Shown: positions 1-6,467 of the stretch, piece after piece
How the letters are laid out: every line of letters starts with the position of its first letter
Position numbering within the stretch: the first letter of the stretch is position 1
Source of the DNA: an uncultured Brevibacillus sp.
Lineage (GTDB): Bacteria; Bacillota; Bacilli; Brevibacillales; Brevibacillaceae
Direction: 5' to 3'
Assembly (NCBI RefSeq): GCF_947502445.1
Contig: NZ_CANMZW010000006.1
Coordinates: 186,001-250,000, forward strand
Length of the DNA stretch: 64,000 bases
The notes under the pieces: model-generated
The model's input: only the letters and a program-made list of their open reading frames with translations
Databases searched by the model: none
Told to the model about the DNA's origin: nothing
Made by a program: the position numbers and the translations under genes

Positions 1-1
1 A

Positions 2-256
2 TCAATATTTTATAGTGCAGAGGTTGAAATTAACGGCCGCAGCCAGCAAGCAGAACTCATAAAAACACGACAAGGTACCAATAAAGTTACCTTTTTGATT
101 CGTCTACCTTTCTCCCTAACAGGACAAGTCACAAAGCGAGTCATAAAAGATGAAACTGGACAGATTGTCTGGCAAGATACCGTCGATTTTTTTAAACCCG
201 CGAGAGAAGTGGCTTTGAGTATTCCTATTGAATTGAAATGGAAGGTAGGTGAATGA
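2..256 (+). CDS. partial phage-like structural protein (C-terminal 84 aa)
   Basis: An open frame runs in from the left edge of the window and stops at a TGA whose last bases overlap the GTG start of the next gene by 8 nt. The visible 84 residues are rich in beta-prone and charged stretches and end in a Trp-Lys-Val-Gly-Glu tail. The gene belongs to the same co-directional, tightly overlapped series as the downstream tail, holin and endolysin genes, so a tail or baseplate role is inferred from position only. I do not recognise the family, and the start lies outside the window. Confidence 0.6.
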   Translation, partial: SIFYSAEVEINGRSQQAELIKTRQGTNKVTFLIRLPFSLTGQVTKRVIKDETGQIVWQDTVDFFKPAREVALSIPIELKWKVGE

Positions 257-869
257 TTTGACATATCAGAAACAAACGCATGTGAACCGCCTAGTAGATC
301 GACCTGGCACCTACTATGTAACAGTAAATGATGATGGTACAACGCAAATCGAGCCAGGATGGAATGTAATTGCCGGGACTCCAGTAGACGAGGTTCGACT
401 AAACCATATGGAAGATGGTATAGAAGGCGCTCACTTGCTATATGACCGATTAGAAAGGCGTGTAACCCGGGTAGAAGCCTATCTTGAATTAGATAGTCAC
501 GATGTGGAAGGAGCTCAAGCAAGGTTTGCGGACACGTACGATGGTGTAGATGATCCGATACTGAAACTAGACCAGACAAAGACCTACGCGACAGCGGCTA
601 TTACCGCCAAAGCTTCGTCTGTATCAGTTCTTGTTGCCTCTACTATAGGTTTTGCTGTTGGCCAGGAGGTAACCTTGTGTGACAATCTAGTCTTTGAGAA
701 TCAGAAGATCACAGCCATTGGAACAGGGACATTAACCTTTGCAGCGATAGCAAACAATTATAAAAAAGGTGCTCTCATTGGCAGGTCTACAGTTAAACGT
801 GATACAACTACGAAAAAAATGCGGATTGGTGGTTGGTCAACATATACGGTGACCATTACACAAACGTAA
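249..869 (+). CDS. phage-like structural protein, 206 aa
   Basis: GTG start preceded by a GGAAGGTAG-type ribosome site inside the end of the previous gene. The N-terminal half (about residues 1-95) is polar and contains a short helical segment (about 50-75). The C-terminal half (about 100-206) is Ala/Thr/Val-rich and beta-like, as in small phage fibre or baseplate proteins. No catalytic motif is visible. It lies between a partial structural gene and a large Ig-domain appendage gene and is probably part of the tail tip, but the family is not recognised. Confidence 0.6.
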   Translation: MNDLTYQKQTHVNRLVDRPGTYYVTVNDDGTTQIEPGWNVIAGTPVDEVRLNHMEDGIEGAHLLYDRLERRVTRVEAYLELDSHDVEGAQARFADTYDGVDDPILKLDQTKTYATAAITAKASSVSVLVASTIGFAVGQEVTLCDNLVFENQKITAIGTGTLTFAAIANNYKKGALIGRSTVKRDTTTKKMRIGGWSTYTVTITQT

Positions 870-882
870 AGGAGGAGTGAAG

Positions 883-2517
883 ATGGCGAAAACCATCTAT
901 AAGTGGAAAAAGTACTCATTGAAACCAGATGGATTTTTTTTTCAGTGGGGGTCACAAGGTAGCTCGTATCAATATGAAAAAGGTGTCTCTGGGTATACAG
1001 CATTTAAGTTTGATGAGCAGACTGGAGTGCTATCACTAAGTGGAAGCTTCAGCAGCTCTACTGCGTTGGGTGAGCGTAGGTATAGTTTAAATGGATCGTC
1101 CACTATAATTGAATATGTAGTTTCATCTTATCTAGGTGGATCACCGTTATCTCCAATGATCCAAGAAAGAATGGGTCAATCTAAACGGCGTATGATAAAA
1201 GATGCATTATTGGAAGAAGTCTTTTCATTTAATAGAAGCGACTACCCTGATAATGGCATCAATGGAAGTCACTATTATGAATATATCGGAACTACTGTTG
1301 ACAATACACCTCCTGTCATTACAGTGTCTGGAATCACGGAGGGAGCGGTTTATCAATCTTCGGTAAACCCAACATTTTCTGCTATTGATGCGGGTGGCTC
1401 GGGGCTTGAAAAAACGACTGCAACTCTAAATGGGGTTTCCTTCACATCGGGTACGCCAATTACAACGAGTGGAAACAAAACACTTGTCATTACAGCGGTA
1501 GATAAGGTAGGGAACCAATCACAGAAGACAATTAACTTTTCGATAAATACGGCACCCATTCTTTCGCTGACAACTCTAAATAATCAAATATTGACGGAAG
1601 GGAACACTTTTACGATCGCAGGAAACGCTACGGATGTAGATAACGGTAATGTGGTCACTATCAAGTATAAAATCAAAAATGGAACTGAAAGGGCGCTTCA
1701 TTCGGCACTATCGAATGGTAATAGTCCTATTTCTTTTACTAAGGGTCTGTCTTATCGGGGAGGTAGGTTATATGACGGTTCCACAGACGTATCTGGGCTG
1801 CTAGCTGAGGATACAACACATACGTTGTCAGTTTGGGCTGTGGACGATCAAGGAGGAACATCTGCAACTGTCGTGCGTTCCTTTACCGTCAAACACAACA
1901 AAGCCCCTATTTTAACTGTAAACACATTCACAGCAGTTCAATCAGGTCTAATTCCTCCTGATACGATAACATTGTCAGGAACGGCTTCAGACCCAGACGG
2001 GAACACCATTACGGTTAAAGGGAAGTTGAACACAGGAGCAGAAAAGACACTATTGAGTGGATTAACGAGTGGAAACTGGTCTTTTGCATTCAAAGTGAGT
2101 GAGTTGATTTCAGGCACGAATACACTCGCGATTACAGCAACGGATCAATTCGGTTCATCAACAATCAAGTCATTTAGCATTAATAACAGCGTGGTCGAGT
2201 CACCCCTGAAGAAATCTGTAGCTCGGTATAAGATTGTACCCCCTCTCGGATCCGCAAAAGAGATCCTTGCTTGGCTGAAACATGAAAAGGGTGATCTTGT
2301 TGTTGATGGAGAGGCGTCTTTTGTTGATGTGGGTCAGCCTGAGCAATACGTGGCAATGAGTAAGAACAGCATCGACTTATCTACTGAAATCACCGAAGAT
2401 GAGCTGCTCGCCTCCGTCCCAACTGCTAAAGCGAATTTGACATTTAAACTTACGTTTTCAAGAACAAATACCAGTTCGCCCCAAGCAGGCACAATGATGG
2501 TGGGGGTGATTGAGTAA
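883..2517 (+). CDS. phage tail appendage / fibre protein with Ig-like repeats
   Basis: The ATG at 883 is chosen because GGAGG at 871-875 sits 7 nt before it; a GTG at 877 overlaps the ribosome site. The 544-aa protein has an N-terminal region (about 1-140) and then three consecutive bacterial Ig/cadherin-like modules (about 140-223, 224-340 and 341-435). Their boundaries are marked by repeated Asn-x-Ala-Pro-Ile-Leu and Asp-x-Asp-Gly-Asn motifs. A different C-terminal domain of about 100 residues follows. Ig-like modules are common on phage tail fibres and surface adhesins, where they contact carbohydrates or the cell surface. The stop overlaps the next start by 1 nt, so it is translationally coupled within the phage-like module. 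Confidence 0.7.
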   Translation: MAKTIYKWKKYSLKPDGFFFQWGSQGSSYQYEKGVSGYTAFKFDEQTGVLSLSGSFSSSTALGERRYSLNGSSTIIEYVVSSYLGGSPLSPMIQERMGQSKRRMIKDALLEEVFSFNRSDYPDNGINGSHYYEYIGTTVDNTPPVITVSGITEGAVYQSSVNPTFSAIDAGGSGLEKTTATLNGVSFTSGTPITTSGNKTLVITAVDKVGNQSQKTINFSINTAPILSLTTLNNQILTEGNTFTIAGNATDVDNGNVVTIKYKIKNGTERALHSALSNGNSPISFTKGLSYRGGRLYDGSTDVSGLLAEDTTHTLSVWAVDDQGGTSATVVRSFTVKHNKAPILTVNTFTAVQSGLIPPDTITLSGTASDPDGNTITVKGKLNTGAEKTLLSGLTSGNWSFAFKVSELISGTNTLAITATDQFGSSTIKSFSINNSVVESPLKKSVARYKIVPPLGSAKEILAWLKHEKGDLVVDGEASFVDVGQPEQYVAMSKNSIDLSTEITEDELLASVPTAKANLTFKLTFSRTNTSSPQAGTMMVGVIE

Positions 2518-2714
2518 TGAAGTACCGTCAACGAAAACCGGATGGAACTTTTGGCGATATAGTGGAGACGCCAGGGCATTATGAAGGGATGTCTCCAGAA
2601 ATGCAGTCTCTCTTTGAAGCACTTATCTTCATGGACAGGGAGATGACGAGCATGAAAGAAGAGTTTACGAACAAAATATCTGCGTTAGAAACTGAACTTC
2701 AAGGTGGAGAATGA
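2517..2714 (+). CDS. small phage-module protein, 65 aa, C-terminal coiled coil
   Basis: ATG overlaps the TAA of the fibre gene (TAATG). The N-terminal half is short and polar (residues 1-28). The second half is a predicted amphipathic helix with heptad-like Met/Leu/Phe spacing and acidic and Lys residues, suggesting a small coiled-coil accessory protein. Such small proteins often lie between tail-fibre and holin genes of Bacillales prophages. Function unknown. Confidence 0.6.
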   Translation: MKYRQRKPDGTFGDIVETPGHYEGMSPEMQSLFEALIFMDREMTSMKEEFTNKISALETELQGGE

Positions 2715-2863
2715 TGGTGAAACCATACATGATCGCACCATATGCCGTTCTGGTTAAATCAGGCGGTTGGATAATCGAACCCATAGGTGTCAGCGGTGAA
2801 AAAGTAGTCCCAGAAGCATATCGGATTCCAGTAGCAGAGTATTTGGCTACTCAAGTAGGATAA
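2711..2863 (+). CDS. tiny phage-module protein, 50 aa
   Basis: A 50-codon frame starts at ATG 2711 (or the adjacent ATG at 2714), overlapping the previous stop as ATGA, and ends at TAA 2861-2863. Coding is supported by the stop/start overlap, the absence of a gap and a plausible globular composition with hydrophobic segments and a conserved-looking Pro-Tyr-Met-Ile start. It sits where prophages usually carry a small protein before the holin. I do not recognise the family. Confidence 0.5.
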   Translation: MMVKPYMIAPYAVLVKSGGWIIEPIGVSGEKVVPEAYRIPVAEYLATQVG

Positions 2864-2897
2864 CGCTTTTTCCAAGTGGAGAGGGCGTTTTCTTATA
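2862..2897 (+). terminator. hairpin ending the phage structural genes
   Basis: AACGC and GGCGTT arms with a pyrimidine-rich and purine-rich interior, followed by TTTTCTT. It lies at the stop of the 50-aa gene and before the holin gene. The stem relies partly on G-U pairs, so its strength is uncertain. Confidence 0.4.
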
Positions 2898-2913
2898 ACA
2901 TCATGACCATGAT

Positions 2914-2946
2914 CCAGCCTCGAACCGATCGGGGCTATTTTTGTAC
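2914..2946 (+). terminator. second hairpin before the holin gene
   Basis: Arms AGCCTCG and CGGGGCT (one G-U pair) with TATTTTTG after them, about 30 nt before the holin start. It may separate late structural from lysis transcription. Confidence 0.4.
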
Positions 2947-2974
2947 CCCAAGGGGGTGAGGAGGAGATACGTGC

Positions 2975-3436
2975 ATGAAGTTTTTACACAGCTTGGATAG
3001 CATCGCGACTCCGGCGAACGGATGGGCGGCAACAACGGGTGCACTCGTGTCATCCGTCTTTCACTATTTTTATGGCACGAACCGGCAGGACATCTTGGTC
3101 GTGCTCTTTTTTATGATCGCACTTGATTGGATAACAGGGGTATCGGCTTCGAAAAAGGATTTATCTTATTCGTCCGAGTATGGACTGGCGAGAATTCCGC
3201 GAACGTTGTTTATCATGGCATTGCCGGCAGTCGGCAATTTGCTGGACCGGGTGATGGGCACGCCGGGATTTCTCTTTTATGGCGTAACATTCGCGCTGAT
3301 CTACCACACGTGGACGAGTCTGACTGCCAATGCACACCGAGCTGGCTGGCCGATGCCAAAATCGATTGAGCGGCTGGTGAGTGCAGAGATCAAGGCGAAA
3401 ACAGAACGAGCCCAGCGAAAGGAGCCACGCGTATAG
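2975..3436 (+). CDS. phage holin (Phage_holin_4 / TcdE-like family)
   Basis: A 153-aa membrane protein with hydrophobic segments at about residues 38-58 (containing the Ala-Leu-Asp-Trp-Ile-Thr-Gly motif typical of this holin family), 75-95 and 98-112, and a highly charged Lys/Arg/Glu C-terminus. Holins of this family form lesions in the cytoplasmic membrane that let the endolysin reach peptidoglycan. ATG 2975 has a GAGGAGGAG ribosome site. Its TAG stop abuts the ATG of the amidase gene with no gap, so the two form a holin-endolysin lysis cassette. Confidence 0.85.
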   Translation: MKFLHSLDSIATPANGWAATTGALVSSVFHYFYGTNRQDILVVLFFMIALDWITGVSASKKDLSYSSEYGLARIPRTLFIMALPAVGNLLDRVMGTPGFLFYGVTFALIYHTWTSLTANAHRAGWPMPKSIERLVSAEIKAKTERAQRKEPRV

Positions 3437-4276
3437 ATGCAAATAACCGACATGCTGTTAACAAACGCTAGATCACGCCCGCGAACCAAAATAAAGCCAA
3501 AGGGAGTCGTCATCCACTGGACGGCCAATGAACGTAGAGGGGCGGATGCCCTCGCAAATCGCAACTACTTTAATAATCCTACGACGGAAGCGAGCGCCCA
3601 TTATATCGTGGATGATACCAAGATCATTCGTTGTCTCCCGGAAAATGAAATGGGCTATCATGTCGGGGCAAAAGTCTACAAGCCTATGGCACTCGCAAAG
3701 CTGAGCACCTATCCGAATAACTGTACGATTGGAATCGAGATGTGCGTTAATGAGGACGGTAGCTTCCAAGTAATGTATCAGCGTACAGTGGAGCTTACGG
3801 CTTCTATTTTGAAAAGCTACGGCTGGGGCGTGGAGCAGCTGTGGCGCCATTATGATATTACGGGAAAGAATTGTCCTGCCTTTTTTGTAGGCGATGATTA
3901 TGCCCGAAAATATGCAGGAGCCAGAGCAGCAGAGGCTTGGGCGAGGTTTCAACAGGATGTCCACAGGTTGCTCACAGTTTATCCACAAAAACCACAAGGT
4001 GATGTGGATAAGTGCGCGATCCAGGTAACGCTAGCTGCCAATGGTTTCGTCATCAATGGGGTATCGTATGTGCCTGTACGAGCCATTACTGAGGCAGTGG
4101 GAGGAGTAGTCGGCTGGGAGCCTGAAACAAAAACGGTAACCGTGAATGGACGAGAGATTGCTTGCATGAATGAAAAAGGAATTTCGTACGCAGCGACGAG
4201 GGAGCTGGCCACTTTGCTGGGGCTTCACGTTGAGTGGGATGGTCAGCGGAAAATGGTCATTTTGAGGAAAGAGTAA
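3437..4276 (+). CDS. N-acetylmuramoyl-L-alanine amidase (phage endolysin)
   Basis: A 279-aa zinc amidase of the Amidase_2/PGRP fold. The zinc ligands are visible: His27 (in Val-Val-Ile-His-Trp-Thr-Ala-Asn), His138 and Cys146 (in Arg-His-Tyr-Asp-Ile-Thr-Gly-Lys-Asn-Cys-Pro). It cleaves the amide between muramic acid and the stem peptide. The C-terminal part (about 190-279) resembles the copper-amine-oxidase N-terminal-like repeat often found in Bacillales cell-wall proteins and may anchor the enzyme to the wall. There is no signal peptide, as expected for holin-dependent export. It directly follows the holin stop. Confidence 0.88.
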   Translation: MQITDMLLTNARSRPRTKIKPKGVVIHWTANERRGADALANRNYFNNPTTEASAHYIVDDTKIIRCLPENEMGYHVGAKVYKPMALAKLSTYPNNCTIGIEMCVNEDGSFQVMYQRTVELTASILKSYGWGVEQLWRHYDITGKNCPAFFVGDDYARKYAGARAAEAWARFQQDVHRLLTVYPQKPQGDVDKCAIQVTLAANGFVINGVSYVPVRAITEAVGGVVGWEPETKTVTVNGREIACMNEKGISYAATRELATLLGLHVEWDGQRKMVILRKE

Positions 4277-4285
4277 AGGTCGACC

Positions 4286-4318
4286 CAAAAAAGCCGCAGA
4301 CATTTCTGCGACTTTTCT
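4286..4318. terminator. bidirectional terminator between endolysin and S4-domain gene
   Basis: Arms AAGCCGCAGA (4291-4300) and TCTGCGACTT (4304-4313), with A-run and T-run flanks on the two sides. It lies between two convergent genes and probably serves both. Confidence 0.7.
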
Positions 4319-4341
4319 GGTTTCCAGCATCTAGCACGGTT

Positions 4342-4845
4342 TTAATGTATGCGAATCAAAATGATGTCCTGGGCACTCAGTTTGAACCCAGGTTTTATTT
4401 GCTGTTGATTCACGAGAATATGTCCTTCTTTGATTCTGTGGATAACTTTATTGCGACTCCAGCCGTCGATTCTCTCTGCGAGGAGCTTGTCGATGCGGAA
4501 TCGTCCCTCTACATGTTCGATGAGGATGGTTATTTCCTGTATTCCTTTTTCCTGATATTGCTGGAGAAGGAGGCGGGGGAGCTCTGTTTGCGGCTCGATC
4601 GTCTCCGTAACCAGCACCTCTCGATGATCTGTGTATGCTTTATAGGTAGCCAATTTTTCATTCCACGTATGGTTCTTCACACATTTATAAATAGCGAAGC
4701 GATAGATATTTTTCCCGTTGGAGTTATGGCGGCGGATCATGGTGTCAAAAAACGGTACCGTTCGCCCGCAATTGCTGCAATATCGCAGCACTTCTCGATC
4801 CTGATTGTTTTCTTTTAATATCCACGTATGCCGGGTCGTCAGCAT
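4342..4845 (-). CDS. zinc-ribbon / S4-domain protein, 167 aa
   Basis: The start at 4845 is chosen over an upstream ATG because GAGGTGAAGG precedes it at good spacing. Residues about 21-60 carry Cys-x2-Cys and a later Cys-x3-His pair, consistent with a small zinc ribbon. The C-terminal 50 residues fit the S4 RNA-binding fold (Arg-Ile-Asp-Lys-Leu-Leu ... Val-Asn followed by a Pro-Gly-x-Lys-Leu turn and an Ile-rich strand). An RNA- or ribosome-related role is likely from the S4 domain; the specific function is unknown. It is convergent with the phage endolysin gene and may mark host sequence beyond the phage-like module. Confidence 0.7.
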   Translation of the reverse strand: MLTTRHTWILKENNQDREVLRYCSNCGRTVPFFDTMIRRHNSNGKNIYRFAIYKCVKNHTWNEKLATYKAYTDHREVLVTETIEPQTELPRLLLQQYQEKGIQEITILIEHVEGRFRIDKLLAERIDGWSRNKVIHRIKEGHILVNQQQIKPGFKLSAQDIILIRIH

Positions 4846-4931
4846 GGTATCCTTCACCTCTTCAAAAAGTGAAAGGAACGCACCTGCTATTTGGATGTCC
4901 TGTAGAAGTAGATGGGGGTATTGGCAACAAA

Positions 4932-4958
4932 AAAGGAGACTCCCCAATGAGGATCTCC
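4932..4958 (-). terminator. minus-strand terminator hairpin
   Basis: GGAGA...TCTCC arms with T6 on the minus-strand side. It would end transcription coming leftward from about 5.4 kb, where only degraded sequence is now seen. Confidence 0.45.
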
Positions 4959-5424
4959 GTACGAATCTACATCTACAGATTTCGTTACGTTCCTTTGTAA
5001 TGGGAAAAAAGGGCAGACTACACCTATATGAAAAACGACGTGTTTTTCAAGGCGAGGCTATCCAGTTTTTTAGGCCATTACAAAGTTATAGTTGGCATAC
5101 GTTAGGTACCGTACCTTTCCATCCAAATAGACGTATACCCACATTACCATATATCTCATTTATTTCCAATCTGTTTTATCAAAAAATTTTTGCAGCGGCT
5201 TTTGATGCACTATTCTTCCCAAGTAACCAAGCGTGGCTCGGGATCGAGAATCGACTCGTATTGTTCCTTCCAGTTCGTATGTAGCTGACGGGTCCAGCAG
5301 CTTATATCGTGCGTATTTCTCTTGATGAATGGTATCGGTGGCCCAACCTAAATGCTTGACGCGGAAGTAGCTCAAAAATGAAGGGAGCTCAAAAATATTG
5401 AATGGAACAGATTAACATTGGTGA
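4959..5424. other. gene-poor stretch with one weak minus-strand frame
   Basis: No well-supported gene. A 71-codon minus-strand frame (5160-5375) ends in a plausible C-terminus (Leu-Gln-Lys-Phe-Phe-Asp-Lys-Thr-Asp-Trp-Lys) but has no good ribosome site and no recognisable family. A plus-strand frame over the same bases is equally unremarkable. The stretch probably contains decayed genes, consistent with the kinase remnant to its right. Confidence 0.4.
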
Positions 5425-5622
5425 CTTTGTATACAACGTTTGCCTGGGGAGGCAGCTCGTTTTTGATTTGCTCCAAAAAGGCCCTTTTTCACAACCAAGG
5501 AATTAGGGACGGGTATTGGCTTGTATGTTTGCAAAGAAATCATTGAGAAGCATGGAGGTACCATTACCTGCGAGTCTTCCGAGGATCGCACGGTGTTTTC
5601 CATGGAAATTCTCCAATCGTAA
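5425..5622 (+). pseudogene. sensor histidine kinase C-terminal remnant
   Basis: In one plus frame the translation reads Leu-Pro-Gly-Glu-Ala-Ala-Arg-Phe, a TGA stop at 5464-5466, then Phe-Phe-Thr-Thr-Lys-Glu-Leu-Gly-Thr-Gly-Ile-Gly-Leu and the Cys-Lys-Glu-Ile-Ile-Glu-Lys-His-Gly-Gly tail of a HATPase_c domain, ending at TAA 5620-5622. These are the F and G2 boxes of a KinA/KinE-type kinase. The ATP lid is interrupted by the stop, and no HisKA domain or sensor region precedes it, so it is a relic. Confidence 0.75.
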
Positions 5623-5623
5623 A

Positions 5624-5659
5624 GAGAAAAAAGCCACACGACTCGGTGTGACTTTTCTC
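5624..5659. terminator. bidirectional terminator
   Basis: AAGCCACAC / GTGTGACTT stem flanked by A-rich and T-rich arms, between the plus-strand kinase remnant and the minus-strand 102-aa gene. Confidence 0.65.
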
Positions 5660-5661
5660 GA

Positions 5662-5970
5662 CTACTCTTTATTTTGTTTTCGTTGCTCGATGACTTCGTG
5701 AACGACAAAGGCCAGGTCATCGTTACCGAACAGGGACAATACGCCAAGCAAGGTGGTGTCTGGGATCTCTTCCGCCTCGTTTTTGGGAACGGTGTTTTCC
5801 AGCATTTGCGTGAGCAAGGGATTGTCAGATTGAGCGGGATATGCCTGTCGATACAAGGCCTGTGCATCCAGATCGTGATTGACGCACCACTGGGCGAACA
5901 CAAGAATCATCATGCCTTCATCTCGCTGGTAAGCCTGAATCACTTGTTCTTCCATTTCTTTCCGATTCAT
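5662..5970 (-). CDS. conserved-looking hypothetical protein, 102 aa
   Basis: Small acidic, largely helical soluble protein with no signal peptide or membrane segment. Two Cys/Trp-containing helices lie in the first half and an Asp-Asp-Leu-Ala-Phe-Val-Val-His-Glu-Val-Ile-Glu helix near the end. A ribosome site (AGGAGAG) precedes ATG at 5970, and a terminator follows the stop. Function not recognised. Confidence 0.65.
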   Translation of the reverse strand: MNRKEMEEQVIQAYQRDEGMMILVFAQWCVNHDLDAQALYRQAYPAQSDNPLLTQMLENTVPKNEAEEIPDTTLLGVLSLFGNDDLAFVVHEVIEQRKQNKE

Positions 5971-6054
5971 AACTACTCTCCTCTACCTATCGTCTGCCAT
6001 GAGCTAATTGTAGGCAAGAGGGCGAATACCCGCAAGAAAAAAGAAGCTGAGCAC

Positions 6055-6264
6055 TTACGGAGTTTTTTTCTGGCTGTTGTGATTGGTAAGAACGGGGAGC
6101 ATGCGCGTGTCTTTTACCATTTCGGACTGGCAAAAGGGGCAGTTGGGGCTTGCATCAAAGGAAAAGTTATCTCTCATCCAGCACGTACAGCCATCATTGC
6201 TGCACATCCATACATCTGTTTCCTCTTCTTCGATTGGAACCATTGCTTTTTTAGAGAAATACAT
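6055..6264 (-). CDS. ydjO: YdjO-like cold-inducible zinc-ribbon protein
   Basis: The ATG at 6264 has AAAGGAGGAG just upstream and is preferred to an earlier ATG. The 69-aa product has Cys-x4-Cys-x-Cys-Trp near residue 21 and Cys-Pro-x-Cys near residue 42, followed by Ser-Glu-Met-Val and an Arg-x-Leu-Pro segment. This matches the layout of the B. subtilis YdjO family (about 69 aa). The cysteines probably bind one zinc. The family is annotated as cold-inducible; its molecular role is unknown. Confidence 0.75.
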   Translation of the reverse strand: MYFSKKAMVPIEEEETDVWMCSNDGCTCWMRDNFSFDASPNCPFCQSEMVKDTRMLPVLTNHNSQKKTP

Positions 6265-6413
6265 AAAAACTCCTCCTTTGCGGGGCATCGTGCACGTAAT
6301 AACCTCTATTAATGTATGATGAAATTGACATATTTATACCAAGTATTTTCTTGCCTGCCAAAAATCACATATCATGACAGTGGAGTCTGACGGCAAAAGG
6401 AATTGTGGAAATG

Positions 6414-6447
6414 AAAAGCAACGGAAGTCTGACTCCGTTGCCTTTTT
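6414..6447. terminator. terminator of the phosphorelay operon
   Basis: Stem GCAACGGA (6418-6425) / TCCGTTGC (6434-6441) with A-rich left and T-rich right flanks, just past the stop of the minus-strand hybrid kinase gene. Confidence 0.8.
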
Positions 6448-6467
6448 CGCTTATTCAAAAGAAAAGC

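Noticed and set aside
5662-6312. Long plus-strand frames opposite the 102-aa and YdjO-like genes
   Set aside because: Composition and lack of ribosome sites mark them as shadows; the minus-strand genes have ribosome sites and terminators.
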